DNA of 14,036 nt. Source: UBA2428 sp002343545. Its GTDB lineage: Bacteria > Bdellovibrionota > UBA2428. Both the position numbers and the translations under genes were made by a program. Location of the stretch: positions 1-14,036 of the forward strand of contig CALFZE010000002.1 of assembly GCA_937952285.1 (NCBI GenBank), read 5' to 3'. This document shows, piece by piece, positions 1-7,795 of this stretch (positions within the stretch are counted from its first letter, which is position 1; the number at the start of each line of letters is the position of its first letter). The notes under the pieces were generated by a model. The model saw only the letters and a program-made list of their open reading frames with translations, searched no databases and was not told where the DNA came from.

Positions 1-330
1 GACTTCCTCTTCGTCGACGAGGCGCACCTGTTCCGCAAGCTCGACTTCGCGACCCTGGACCGGTTGCGCGAGAGCCTGCGCGAGATGACCCGGGTCCTCA
101 AACCCGGTGGCCTGCTCGTCATCGAGGATTCCCTCCAGAAGGGAGACCATCCTCCCTTCGACGGGGCGCTCGATTACTTCCCGGTGAACTACCACGAGCC
201 TTATTACCGGACCTACGTTGAGACTCCTTTGCCTGAGCTCGTGGCGCCCTTGGGGCTTGAGCTAGTCGGCCAAGAAAGAGCTTGGTTTTCAAGTATTTGG
301 GTCTACAAAAAGCCCGCCACTTCCGTCTGA
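1..330 (+). CDS. Class I SAM-dependent methyltransferase, C-terminal part (5' end outside window)
   Basis: The frame is open from the first base to the TGA at 328-330, so the gene starts before the window and 109 residues are visible. Residues about 30-44 read VLKPGGLLVIED, the typical post-motif III strand of class I (Rossmann) methyltransferases of the Methyltransf_11/25 kind, preceded by a helix rich in Arg and Glu. The visible part therefore covers the last strands of the SAM-binding fold and a C-terminal cap that contains an aromatic NYHEPYYRTY stretch. The SAM-binding glycine motif lies outside the window. The substrate cannot be told: quinone, small-molecule and polyketide methyltransferases share this pattern. 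The family call is fairly sure; any specific reaction is not. The next gene starts 70 bp downstream behind its own likely promoter, so this gene probably ends its transcription unit. Confidence 0.75.
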   Translation, partial: DFLFVDEAHLFRKLDFATLDRLRESLREMTRVLKPGGLLVIEDSLQKGDHPPFDGALDYFPVNYHEPYYRTYVETPLPELVAPLGLELVGQERAWFSSIWVYKKPATSV

Positions 331-362
331 CAGTTCGGCCTGGATTTGTTCGCGGAATTTCG

Positions 363-389
363 TTGCGAGGCTTTTGGACTCAATATAAC
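363..389 (+). promoter_or_regulatory. Possible sigma-70-type promoter of the secreted protein gene at 401
   Basis: TTGCGA at 363-368 and TATAAC at 384-389 are separated by 15 bp, which is short for sigma-70, in an AT-rich island of an otherwise GC-rich sequence. The -10 box ends 11 bp before the ATG, so transcription would begin only a few bases before the start codon. No Shine-Dalgarno sequence precedes that ATG, which fits a leaderless or nearly leaderless mRNA. Inference from sequence only. Confidence 0.35.
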
Positions 390-400
390 ACACCGCATCA

Positions 401-1006
401 ATGAAAACGAAAATGTGGATGCTTCTCCTCGCTCTCGCTCCCCTTTCCTCCCAGGCGGCCCGCTACTGCCGCGCCGAAGAAGCCGAAATCGGCGAGTTCC
501 AGGGTCGGGTCGTTCCCGTCTCGATCCCGGGTCGTTGCCTCGTTCCGAACGCGCAGAACATCACCCTCGGTGAGCTCAAAGGCCTCATCCAAAAGCAGAT
601 CTCCGCGGACGCGAAAATCCACGAAGGCCCCACCTCCGTGCAATCGGCCGGCCTTCGCGGTGAACGCTACGTTTTTGAGTACCTCGATCTTGGCCGCCAA
701 GACGAAGTGCCGGGCACCTACGAGCTCATCATTCTGGAAGACGGCAAAGGGTTCGTGCAAGGGCGCATCCGCTCGATCGAACTTCGCGGCAAGGGACTCC
801 TCGCGAACCTCAAGAACATGCAGGTCGATCTGAATGGCACGATGGGCTCGGCCCTGCGGGTCGACGCCAATGTCCAGGTTCGCGTTCAGAAGCCCGCTTG
901 GGCCGGAACCCGCTCGCTCTTCCGCGGCGCCATCGAAGGCTTCCTGCCGGGCATGATGGAACGCGTTCTCGGCGACATCGAAAAAGAAATCGAAAAACTC
1001 CGCTAG
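401..1006 (+). CDS. Secreted protein of unknown family (201 aa)
   Basis: I do not recognise the family. The N-terminus is a clear Sec signal peptide: basic MKTK, a hydrophobic core (residues 5-14) and a likely cut after SSQA at residue 19. The mature protein has two cysteines (C23 and C46) that could form a disulfide, an alternating strand pattern at about 88-165, and an amphipathic helix from about 172 to the end (GMMERVLGDIEKEIEKL). Strands followed by a long C-terminal helix resemble the helix-grip SRPBCC layout, but this is only a shape argument. It probably resides in the periplasm. The ATG is chosen because it starts the signal peptide; there is no ribosome binding site in front of it, and a promoter -10 box lies 11 bp upstream. 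It converges with the dehydrogenase gene on the other strand, 61 bp away. Confidence 0.7.
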   Translation: MKTKMWMLLLALAPLSSQAARYCRAEEAEIGEFQGRVVPVSIPGRCLVPNAQNITLGELKGLIQKQISADAKIHEGPTSVQSAGLRGERYVFEYLDLGRQDEVPGTYELIILEDGKGFVQGRIRSIELRGKGLLANLKNMQVDLNGTMGSALRVDANVQVRVQKPAWAGTRSLFRGAIEGFLPGMMERVLGDIEKEIEKLR

Positions 1007-1067
1007 TCGACAAAACGAGCCGAACGGGCGTTGATAAAAGGTGGGAGCCCGTGTGTCCGGTTGCCGT

Positions 1068-1835
1068 CTAAGGTCGGAGGGGCGCGAGCGTGGTCGCCGA
1101 CGGTTGATCCGTCGGTAGCACGATGAGCTCCTGCACGTTGATGTGCGCGGGCTGCGCCACGATCCACGCGATGATCGACGCGACGTCGTCGGCCGTCAGG
1201 ATGCGGTAACCCTCGTAAACCTTCTGCGCCTTTTCCGCGTCGCCGCGAAAGCGTACGTTCGAAAACTGCGTCTCGGCGACGCGTCCCGGCGCCACCGTGC
1301 AAACCCGGATGCCCGTGCCCCCGAGGTCGTGCCGGAGCGCGTCCGTGATCATATGTACGGCGGCCTTGCTCGCGCAGTAAACCGTGCCGCCCGCGTAGGC
1401 CTCGTGCGCGGCCACCGATCCCAAATTCACGATCTGCCCCGCGCGGCGTTTGAGCATGGGCGCGAGCGCCCGCTTCGTCACGCGCAGGAGTCCCAGCACG
1501 TTCGTCTCGAAGACGCGTTCCGTTTCCGCTTCCGAGCTATCCTGAAACCCTTCGCGCCCGAGCGCGAGCCCGGCGTTGTTCACCACGACGTCCAGGTTCC
1601 CAAGCCAATCCCCGTGCTTCGCGAAGAAGGCGTCGACCGATTCCACGCGCCCCACGTCGAGTTCCCCCACGTGCAGCTCCCCGACGACGGTGGCCTCGGT
1701 CGCCGCGATCTCCCGCAGGACCTCCGTGCGGCGGGCCGCCATCAAGACGTGGTGACCTTGCCGGGCCAGATGGAGGGCGGTCGCGCGACCGATCCCGCTC
1801 GAGGCCCCCGTGACGAGAATCTTCTTCGCGCTCAT
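1068..1835 (-). CDS. ydfG: YdfG-like NADP-dependent short-chain dehydrogenase (255 aa)
   Basis: A classical short-chain dehydrogenase/reductase. Visible motifs are TGASSGIG (residues 9-16) for dinucleotide binding, AARR (34-37) whose arginines favour NADP(H), NNAG (86-89), and the catalytic residues N112, S140, Y153 and K157 (YCASK). The C-terminal half contains FSNVRFRGD and ends a helix with QPAHIN, both characteristic of E. coli YdfG, the NADP-dependent 3-hydroxy acid/L-allo-threonine dehydrogenase that also reduces malonic semialdehyde. Cytoplasmic. The start is the ATG at 1835: an AGGAG box (complement of 1844-1848) lies 8 bases upstream, and the SDR fold begins five residues later. An upstream extension in the same frame runs into hldD and is not needed. 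It follows hldD with a 19-base gap and is probably its operon partner. Family is sure; the exact substrate is by resemblance only. Confidence 0.88.
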   Translation of the reverse strand: MSAKKILVTGASSGIGRATALHLARQGHHVLMAARRTEVLREIAATEATVVGELHVGELDVGRVESVDAFFAKHGDWLGNLDVVVNNAGLALGREGFQDSSEAETERVFETNVLGLLRVTKRALAPMLKRRAGQIVNLGSVAAHEAYAGGTVYCASKAAVHMITDALRHDLGGTGIRVCTVAPGRVAETQFSNVRFRGDAEKAQKVYEGYRILTADDVASIIAWIVAQPAHINVQELIVLPTDQPSATTLAPLRP

Positions 1836-1854
1836 CTTCAAAACTCCTGTCCGC

Positions 1855-2829
1855 TCAGAGGCGGGCTTCTTCCTCGAAGGTCCGGCGTACGCCCTCAACG
1901 AGATCCGTGAACGGCGCGCCGTAGCCGGCCCCGCGCAGCCGCGCGAGGTCCGCCTCGGTGAAATACTGGTAATGGGCCCGGAGCGAAGCCGGAATATCGA
2001 TGAATTCGATGCGAGCCTCCCGACCGATCGCGAGCCCCACGGCCTCGACGAGATCGATCCAAGTGCGCGCCCGTCCCGTGCCGACGTTGTAGAGACCCGA
2101 GTTCACGCGCCCGTCCGCGACGGCGCGGGCCACGCGGACGCAGTCGCCCACGTAAACGAAGTCGCGCTTCTGCTCGCCGTCGGCGTACTCGGGCCGCTCC
2201 GAACGGAAAAGTTTCACGAGGCCCAAAGTCTCGAGCTGGCGGCGGGCGTGGTGGACGACGCTGCCCTGGCTGCCTTTGTGGTCCTCGCCGGGGCCGTAGA
2301 CGTTGAAGAATTTCAGTCCGGCCCAACGCGGAGGATGGCGTCCGGCCGCGACTTCGGCGAGCGCCCAAAGGTCGAAACGTTGTTTGCTCCAGCCGTAAGG
2401 GTTGAGGGGCGAAAGCCGGGGGACCCGTGCGGGATCGTCCGAGTAGCCTTCTTCGCCGGCTCCGTAGGTCGAGGCCGAGCTCGCGTAAACGAAGGGCACG
2501 GCAAGGCGGGTCGCCCGGCGCCAAAGGAGCTGGGTGAAGCCCACGTTCATGCGCGCCAGGTAGTCTTCGCGCATCTCGTCCGTGCGCGAAGAGGCGCCCA
2601 TGTGGAAGATTCCCGTTATCCCTTCGAAATCGCGGTCGGAATCCGCTTCCAGCGACTCAAAAGGGCGAAAGCGAATCCCGGCTTGGCGGAGGACCCGGGC
2701 GCAGCGACGATCGGCATCCCAGGCTTCTTGGGTGTCACAAAGGAGAAGGGAATCCGGGCCCGCTTCGGCCAGGATTTCCCGGGCCAAGTAGGAACCGATG
2801 AAGCCGGCGGCGCCCGTCACGAGGATCAT
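1855..2829 (-). CDS. hldD: ADP-L-glycero-D-manno-heptose 6-epimerase HldD (324 aa)
   Basis: Converts ADP-D-glycero-D-manno-heptose to the L,D form used to build the LPS inner core; cytoplasmic, NADP-dependent extended SDR. The protein lines up with E. coli HldD over its whole length: nucleotide motif TGAAGFIGS (residues 5-13), YASSASTYG (115-123), the catalytic Y145xxxK149 (PYGWSK), FFNVYGPGEDHKGS (174-187) with the second active-site lysine K185, KRDFVYVGD (221-229), and NVGTGRA (248-254). Length is close to the usual 310-330. The ATG at 2829 is chosen because the Rossmann fold begins at residue 2; a longer open frame upstream adds 42 residues without family resemblance. It is divergent from the secreted protein gene at 2945, sharing a 115-bp upstream region, and leads into the dehydrogenase gene. 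Having hldD supports an outer membrane with heptose-containing LPS. Confidence 0.93.
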   Translation of the reverse strand: MILVTGAAGFIGSYLAREILAEAGPDSLLLCDTQEAWDADRRCARVLRQAGIRFRPFESLEADSDRDFEGITGIFHMGASSRTDEMREDYLARMNVGFTQLLWRRATRLAVPFVYASSASTYGAGEEGYSDDPARVPRLSPLNPYGWSKQRFDLWALAEVAAGRHPPRWAGLKFFNVYGPGEDHKGSQGSVVHHARRQLETLGLVKLFRSERPEYADGEQKRDFVYVGDCVRVARAVADGRVNSGLYNVGTGRARTWIDLVEAVGLAIGREARIEFIDIPASLRAHYQYFTEADLARLRGAGYGAPFTDLVEGVRRTFEEEARL

Positions 2830-2944
2830 TCTTTCAGGACTATCACAAAGGCGAAGCGAAGGCTGTTTGTGCGTTGCGTTAAATCTCGACCTGTGCTTCA
2901 AGGAGGGCCGCGCCCCAACCACGAAACATGGAGGTTTCGATACC

Positions 2945-3718
2945 ATGAGCTTCACTTCCCGTTTTCTCGCCTTGGCCGCCTTCGCGCTCCCCTCGCTCGC
3001 GCAAGCCGCCCCCGAAAGCCGCGTCGATCCCGAGACCCAGATCCGCTACTACCTCTTGGAGAGCGACGAAGCGTCCTCGACGACCTACCGTTTGGGGTGG
3101 GGCTTCGATCGCTGGGCTTCCGCCAAGATCGACTTCGACCGCTTCGAGAAGGACGAAACCTACGCTGTCGCGACGCTCGAGAAGTACGAAAACAACCTCG
3201 TGCAGCTCGTCACCGAGAACGCTTCGGGTCGCGTCATCGGCACCTTTGGGGCTTCGCAGACCGGCCGCGTTTGCTTCGAGACCGAGTTCGAGCGCTCGAA
3301 CCATTGCTACGCCAAGCTCGTCGCCAAGAACGAGACCCTCGCGTCGCTCGAGATCGCGCAAAAGTGGTCGACGGCCTACGTCGAGATCCTTCGCTTCGGC
3401 AAGGGCGAGAACGGTCGCATCGAGATCGTCGCTTCGTCGGGCAACCTCGTCGACATCTTCACGAACGACGCCTACGTCGCGTTCGACGAGACCTTCGGCG
3501 CCCAATCCAACTACCGCCGCGACCGCGACCAGCTCACCTTCTGGTTCAGCCTCAAGGACGTCGCGATGGACCAAGCCGCGCTTGGCCTGACCTTCGCGGT
3601 CGAGGCGATGGTCCCGAAGAATATCCACGACGACTCCTTCGAAGTGGATTCCTTCGCGCTCAACTACCAGGCGACGATGACCCCGGGCTTCCACCGCATC
3701 GCCCTGCGCCGCCGCTGA
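2945..3718 (+). CDS. Secreted protein of unknown family (257 aa)
   Basis: I do not recognise the family. The first 22 residues form a Sec signal peptide (MSFTSRF, an Ala/Leu-rich core, likely cut at LAQA-A or one residue later). The mature protein is rich in aromatic and acidic residues and alternates short strands from about 30 to 250, suggesting a mainly beta periplasmic or secreted protein. C110 and C121 could form a disulfide. The start is supported by GGAGG at 2930-2934, ten bases before the ATG; an upstream in-frame extension of 49 codons would bury the signal peptide. Codon choice is strongly biased to C/G-ending codons (TTC, GAG, AAG, CTC), much like fusA downstream, hinting at high expression. 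It is the first gene of a run to fusA: the next start is 11 bases after its stop. Confidence 0.75.
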   Translation: MSFTSRFLALAAFALPSLAQAAPESRVDPETQIRYYLLESDEASSTTYRLGWGFDRWASAKIDFDRFEKDETYAVATLEKYENNLVQLVTENASGRVIGTFGASQTGRVCFETEFERSNHCYAKLVAKNETLASLEIAQKWSTAYVEILRFGKGENGRIEIVASSGNLVDIFTNDAYVAFDETFGAQSNYRRDRDQLTFWFSLKDVAMDQAALGLTFAVEAMVPKNIHDDSFEVDSFALNYQATMTPGFHRIALRRR

Positions 3719-3728
3719 TCCCGACCCG

Positions 3729-4772
3729 ATGTTCGTCGCGCAGAACCGCTTCCGCATCGCGTCCGCGCACGCGCCCGCCTTCGAGAAGGTCTGGCGCGAG
3801 CGCGAGTCGCGGCTCGCGAGTCAGCCGGGTTTCCTGCGCTTCCAATTTCTGAAGGCCGTGCGCTCGGGCGGCCCCCGGGCCGAGGCGCCCGTCGAAAGCG
3901 TCGAGTTCGTGTCGTCCTCGCAGTGGCTGGACGAGGCTTCTTTCCTGGCCTGGATGACGGGCGACAACTCCCGCGCCGTCCACGCCGCGTCGAGCGTTCC
4001 GCGCGAGGCCTACCTCGGTCCGCCGGAGTTTCGCGGCTACGACGTGCTCCTTGACGAGGTGCCGGGCGGCCGGAGCGATTACCGCTCCGCGCACCTCGAT
4101 CTCGTCGTGGAAGGGCGCTTCGCGATCGAGAGCCCCGAGCAGGCCCGCATCCGCGAACGCAGCCTGGCCGCGGGACTCCCCGCCATCCAGATCGCTCCCT
4201 TCGAAGGTCGCCTCATCGAGATTTTGCTCCGCGCGATTAGCGCCCGTCGCGGCGTCGAGATCGGTACCCTGGGCGGTTACAGCACGAGCTGGCTTGCGCG
4301 CGCCCTGCCCGAGGACGGCCGCGTCCTGAGCTTCGAGCTGCAGCCCGAACGCGCGGAGCTCGCGCGCCGCCATCTCGACGAAGCCGGCTTCGGCGCCAAA
4401 GTCGAGATCCGTGCCGGCCGGGCGCTCGAGAGTCTCGCGTCCCTCGAAAAGGGCGGAGCTTGGGACTCCCTCGATTTCGTCTTCATCGACGCGGACAAGG
4501 CTTCGAGCGGGGACTACGTCGAATGGGCGCTCGCTCGCCTGCGTCCCGGCGGCTTTTGCCTCGTCGACAACGCCTACATCTGGGGCGGCATGAACTACTG
4601 GGGCCGCGAAAGCGCGTCGATCCCGTTCCCGCCTCGCGGTCGTCCCGACCACTTCGGCACGAACGAGTTTCGCGGCATGAGCGCGGCTTGGGATCGCTTG
4701 GCCTTCCACCCGGAGATGGCCTCGATCATCTTGCCGACGGGCGAGGGGCTCGCGGTGGGGCTCAAGCGATGA
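3729..4772 (+). CDS. Fusion: IsdG/ABM-type monooxygenase domain plus cation-dependent O-methyltransferase (347 aa)
   Basis: Two domains in one frame. Residues 1-110 look like an antibiotic biosynthesis monooxygenase/IsdG-type ferredoxin-like domain: N6 in the first strand (AQNRFRI), the PGFLRFQF strand, QW at 65-66, and W75 followed ten residues later by H85 (FLAWMTGDNSRAVH). N6, W75 and H85 sit as the N7/W67/H77 triad of S. aureus IsdG does, with W-x9-H spacing kept, so haem binding or degradation is possible. Residues 125-347 are a caffeoyl-CoA O-methyltransferase-like domain: EIGTLGGYSTSWLA (177-190) binds SAM, FELQPE (202-207), and D254 (FIDADK), D280 and N281 match the divalent-metal site with the usual 26-residue spacing. 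Cytoplasmic; no signal peptide. No clear ribosome binding site precedes the ATG. Its stop overlaps the next start by ATGA. Domain calls are good; the joint reaction is unknown. Confidence 0.8.
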   Translation: MFVAQNRFRIASAHAPAFEKVWRERESRLASQPGFLRFQFLKAVRSGGPRAEAPVESVEFVSSSQWLDEASFLAWMTGDNSRAVHAASSVPREAYLGPPEFRGYDVLLDEVPGGRSDYRSAHLDLVVEGRFAIESPEQARIRERSLAAGLPAIQIAPFEGRLIEILLRAISARRGVEIGTLGGYSTSWLARALPEDGRVLSFELQPERAELARRHLDEAGFGAKVEIRAGRALESLASLEKGGAWDSLDFVFIDADKASSGDYVEWALARLRPGGFCLVDNAYIWGGMNYWGRESASIPFPPRGRPDHFGTNEFRGMSAAWDRLAFHPEMASIILPTGEGLAVGLKR

Positions 4773-5640
4773 AGCCGGGCAAAGCCGCCTCCGCGGGCGA
4801 GGCCGAGGACCTCGGGCTTCCGATCCCCGTTCTGCAGGAGCTCCACCTTTTGACTCGCGACGGCGCCCTCAATCAGGATGCCCGCCGCAAGCTCAAGCAA
4901 ATTCGTCACTTCGGTCAGCTGCTCGGTCCCGGGCTCCAGGCGGCCTTGGCGGCCGAAGCGGCCCTGCGCGTCTGCGACATGGGGGCCGGCAAGTCCTACC
5001 TTGGCTTCTTCTTTATCACCTGCACCTGAAATCCGCGCCCGAGGCCCGCATGCTCTGCGTGGAGTCCCGCCCGGAGCTCGTGGCGTCGTCGCGCGAGCTG
5101 GCCTCCCGGGTCGGCTTCGAGCGCATGGACTTCGTGGAAGCCCGCATCCAAGAGGCCGAAGCCAAGGTCGAGGGCCCCGTCCACGTCGTGACGGCTCTCC
5201 ACGCCTGCGACACGGCGACGGACGAGGCCCTCGTCTTCGCCCTCCGCAAGGGCGCGCGCTTCGTGGCCCTCGTGCCGTGCTGCCAGGCCGAGGTCGCCCG
5301 GCTTCTCGAGACGGCGCCCGTCGATCCCTCCCTCAAGCCCCTCTTTCGCCATCCCATCCAGCGCCGCGATTTCGGGGCCCAGCTCACGAATGTCCTGCGG
5401 GCCCTCGTTTTGGAAGCCCATGGCTATCGGGTCCGGGTCACTGAGCTCGTCGGTTGGGAGCATTCCCTCAAGAACGAGCTCATCCTGGCGGAGAAGGTCC
5501 AAGGAACAAATGGCCAGGCGCGTCGTCAGCTCGAGGCGCTTCGCGAACGCTTTCCCGTTCAGCCCTGGCTCTTCGGACAGCTCGAGACCGCCTCGGCTTC
5601 GTTTTTGAGGACCGAAACAGACCCTAGCCAAGGGCGTTAA
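4769..5640 (+). pseudogene. PF13679-type SAM-dependent methyltransferase, interrupted by a -1 frameshift
   Basis: The ATG at 4769 overlaps the stop of the preceding gene (ATGA). The first frame gives MKPGKAASAG through a SAM motif DMGAGKSYLGF (residues 70-80) and then stops at 5027-5029. The remaining protein continues in the -1 frame: reading from about 5008 gives LLYHLHLKSAPEARMLCVES, exactly what should follow the SAM motif, and runs without a stop to 5640. The restored protein would be about 290 residues. The downstream half has LHACDTATD, VPCCQAE and EHSLKNELI, hallmarks of the bacterial Methyltransf_32 (PF13679) family, whose substrate is unknown to me. The junction lies in the run TTCTTCTTT, which is no classical slippery heptamer, so a one-base deletion (real or a sequencing error) is likelier than programmed frameshifting. 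The intact second half shows that any break is recent. Next to another methyltransferase and 23 bp before fusA. Confidence 0.8.
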
Positions 5641-5663
5641 ATCGAGCTAAGCCCGGTCCCGAA

Positions 5664-7784
5664 ATGGCAGACGCAAAACCCTTCAAAGTTTCAGACATTA
5701 ACAAGATCCGTAACATCGGCATCTCGGCCCACATCGACTCGGGCAAGACGACGCTTTCGGAGCGGATCCTTTTCTACGGCGGCAAGATTCACGCCATTCA
5801 CGAAGTGAAGGGCAAGGACGGCGTCGGCGCGACCATGGACTCCATGGATCTCGAACGCGAAAAAGGCATCACGATCCAGTCGGCCGCCACGTACCTGAAC
5901 TGGGGCGACTACAACATCAACCTCATCGATACCCCCGGACACGTCGACTTCACGGTCGAAGTGGAGCGCGCGCTTCGCGTCCTCGACGGCGCGGTTCTGG
6001 TTATGTGCTCGGTCGCGGGCGTGCAGTCGCAAACGATCACGGTCGACCGCCAAATGCGTCGTTACGGCGTTCCCCGCCTCGTCTTTATCAACAAGATGGA
6101 CCGCGCCGGCGCGAACCCCTTCCGCGGCATCGACATGCTTCGCGACAAGCTGGGCATCAATGCCCACCTCATCAACTTCCCGATCGGTGCCGAAGACCAG
6201 TTCAACGGCGTCGTCGACCTTCTCAACCGCAAGGCCTACTACTACGACGGCGAAAACGGCGAGAACATCCGCGTCGAAGACTGCCCGGCCGAACTCAAAG
6301 CGAAGGTCGAAGAGGCGCGCGATAACCTCGTCGCGGCTATTGCCGACCACGACGACGAGATCGCGAACCTTTACCTCGAAGGTAAAGAACCGACGGAAGC
6401 GCAGCTCATCCCGGCGATCGCGCGCGTGACGAAGTCCCACAAAGTCGTCCCCGTATTCTGCGGCTCGGCCGTCAAGAACAAGGGCGTACAAACGCTCCTC
6501 GACGGCGTTATCCGCTACCTCAACAACCCGTCCGAGAAGACGAACATCGCTCTCGACCAAAAGAACAACGAAGCCAAGATCGAGCTCAAGTCCGACCAGG
6601 ACGCCCCCTTCGTCGGTCTCGCGTTCAAGCTCGAAGACGGCCGCTACGGCCAGCTGACCTACATGCGCGTTTACCAAGGTAAGATCGCCAAGGGCGACTT
6701 TATCTACAACGTGAACAGCGGCAAGAAGGTCAAGATCCCGCGGATCGTGCGCATGCACGCCGCCGACATGCACGACGTTGAAACGGCCGTGGCGGGCGAC
6801 ATCGTCGCTCTCTTCGGCGTCGAGTGCGCTTCGGGTGATACCTTCACGGACGGCTCGATCGAGTACTCGATGACGTCCATGCACGTCCCCGCGGCCGTGA
6901 TCTCGCTCGCCGTCGCGCCGAAGTCGCGCGACGCGCAAGTCAACTTCTCGAAGGCGCTCAACCGCTTCTCGAAGGAAGACCCGACCTTCCGCGTTCACCG
7001 CGACGAAGAATCGGGCGAGACCCTCATCTCGGGTATGGGCGAGCTCCACCTCGAAATTTACGTCGAGCGCATGAAGCGCGAGTACAACTGCGAAGTGACG
7101 GTCGGTAAGCCGCAAGTCGCGTACCGCGAGACCTTCATGAAGCGCGCCGAACTCGCTTACACGCACAAGAAGCAAACGGGCGGTTCGGGTCAATTCGCTA
7201 AGATCGGCGGCTTCATGGAGCCGATCCCGGCCGAAGAGAACAAGAACTACGAGTTCGTCGACGAAGTCGTCGGCGGATCGATCCCGCGCGAATTCATCCC
7301 GGCCTGCGACAAGGGCTTCCAAGAACAGCTCAAGAAGGGCCAGCTCATCGGCGCCCCGGTCGTGAACGTTCGTTGCGTCGTGAACGATGGCGCGAGCCAC
7401 CCGGTCGACTCCTCGGAAATGGCGTTCCGCGTTTGCGCGATGACGGCCATCCGCGAAGCCTACTCGAGCGCTCAGCCCGTCATTCTCGAGCCGATCATGA
7501 AGGTCGAAGTCTCGGCCCCCGAAGAGTTCCAAGGCTCGGTCGTCGGTCAGCTGAACCAGCGCCGCGGCGTGATCTTGGAGTCGGGCACGAACGACAAGTA
7601 CTTCACGGTCTCGGCCAACGTTCCCTTCTCGGAAATGTTCGGCTACTCGACGACGCTCCGCTCGGCGACGCAAGGTAAGGGTGAGTTCTCGATGGAATTC
7701 GCCAAGTACGAGCCCGTCCCGCGCAACGTCCAGGAAGAAATGGTCAAGAAGTACAAGGAACAGCGCGCGGCCGAGAACAAGTAA
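5664..7784 (+). CDS. fusA: Translation elongation factor G, mitochondrial/spd-EF-G1-like (706 aa)
   Basis: Ribosomal translocase GTPase, full length. GTPase motifs: G1 AHIDSGKTT (residues 22-30), G2 GITIQSAAT (68-76), G3 DTPGH (89-93), G4 NKMD (143-146) and G5 CGSA near residue 270. Domain II, the QTGGSGQFA region of domain IV and a C-terminal domain V (YSTTLRSATQGKGEFSMEF) all follow in order. Serine in the P-loop (usual bacterial EF-G has AHIDAGKTT), together with KDGVGATMDSMDLEREKG, is the signature of mitochondrial EF-G1 and the related spd EF-G1. It is not next to rpsL, rpsG or tuf, so it is not in a str operon here. The start ATG has no strong ribosome binding site; TTAAAT at 5637-5642 is the only -10-like box. 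Codon use is strongly biased, as expected for high expression. Transcription ends at the hairpins at 7796-7855. Confidence 0.97.
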   Translation: MADAKPFKVSDINKIRNIGISAHIDSGKTTLSERILFYGGKIHAIHEVKGKDGVGATMDSMDLEREKGITIQSAATYLNWGDYNINLIDTPGHVDFTVEVERALRVLDGAVLVMCSVAGVQSQTITVDRQMRRYGVPRLVFINKMDRAGANPFRGIDMLRDKLGINAHLINFPIGAEDQFNGVVDLLNRKAYYYDGENGENIRVEDCPAELKAKVEEARDNLVAAIADHDDEIANLYLEGKEPTEAQLIPAIARVTKSHKVVPVFCGSAVKNKGVQTLLDGVIRYLNNPSEKTNIALDQKNNEAKIELKSDQDAPFVGLAFKLEDGRYGQLTYMRVYQGKIAKGDFIYNVNSGKKVKIPRIVRMHAADMHDVETAVAGDIVALFGVECASGDTFTDGSIEYSMTSMHVPAAVISLAVAPKSRDAQVNFSKALNRFSKEDPTFRVHRDEESGETLISGMGELHLEIYVERMKREYNCEVTVGKPQVAYRETFMKRAELAYTHKKQTGGSGQFAKIGGFMEPIPAEENKNYEFVDEVVGGSIPREFIPACDKGFQEQLKKGQLIGAPVVNVRCVVNDGASHPVDSSEMAFRVCAMTAIREAYSSAQPVILEPIMKVEVSAPEEFQGSVVGQLNQRRGVILESGTNDKYFTVSANVPFSEMFGYSTTLRSATQGKGEFSMEFAKYEPVPRNVQEEMVKKYKEQRAAENK

Positions 7785-7795
7785 GCTTGTTGCGG

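Noticed and set aside
1012..1058. Hairpin ACGGGC/GCCCGT between the convergent genes
   Set aside because: Six pairs with a 17-base loop and no T-run on either side; too weak to call a terminator.
1003..1302. A minus-strand open frame with a motif like GNRTHGLPP near its end, resembling spurious translations known from annotation
   Set aside because: It overlaps the well-supported dehydrogenase in another frame, and the 1007-1067 gap has no cloverleaf or T-arm sequence of a tRNA.
1810..3852. A 680-residue plus-strand open frame
   Set aside because: It is a shadow across hldD and the secreted-protein gene; composition is Arg-rich and shows no domain.
5003..5017. Programmed -1 frameshift site
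   Set aside because: TTCTTCTTT does not fit X XXY YYZ slippage pairing, and no clear downstream pseudoknot was seen; a missing base explains it more simply.
5691..7673. A 660-residue minus-strand open frame opposite fusA
   Set aside because: It is the mirror of strongly biased fusA codons, Val/Asp/Arg-rich, with no family features.
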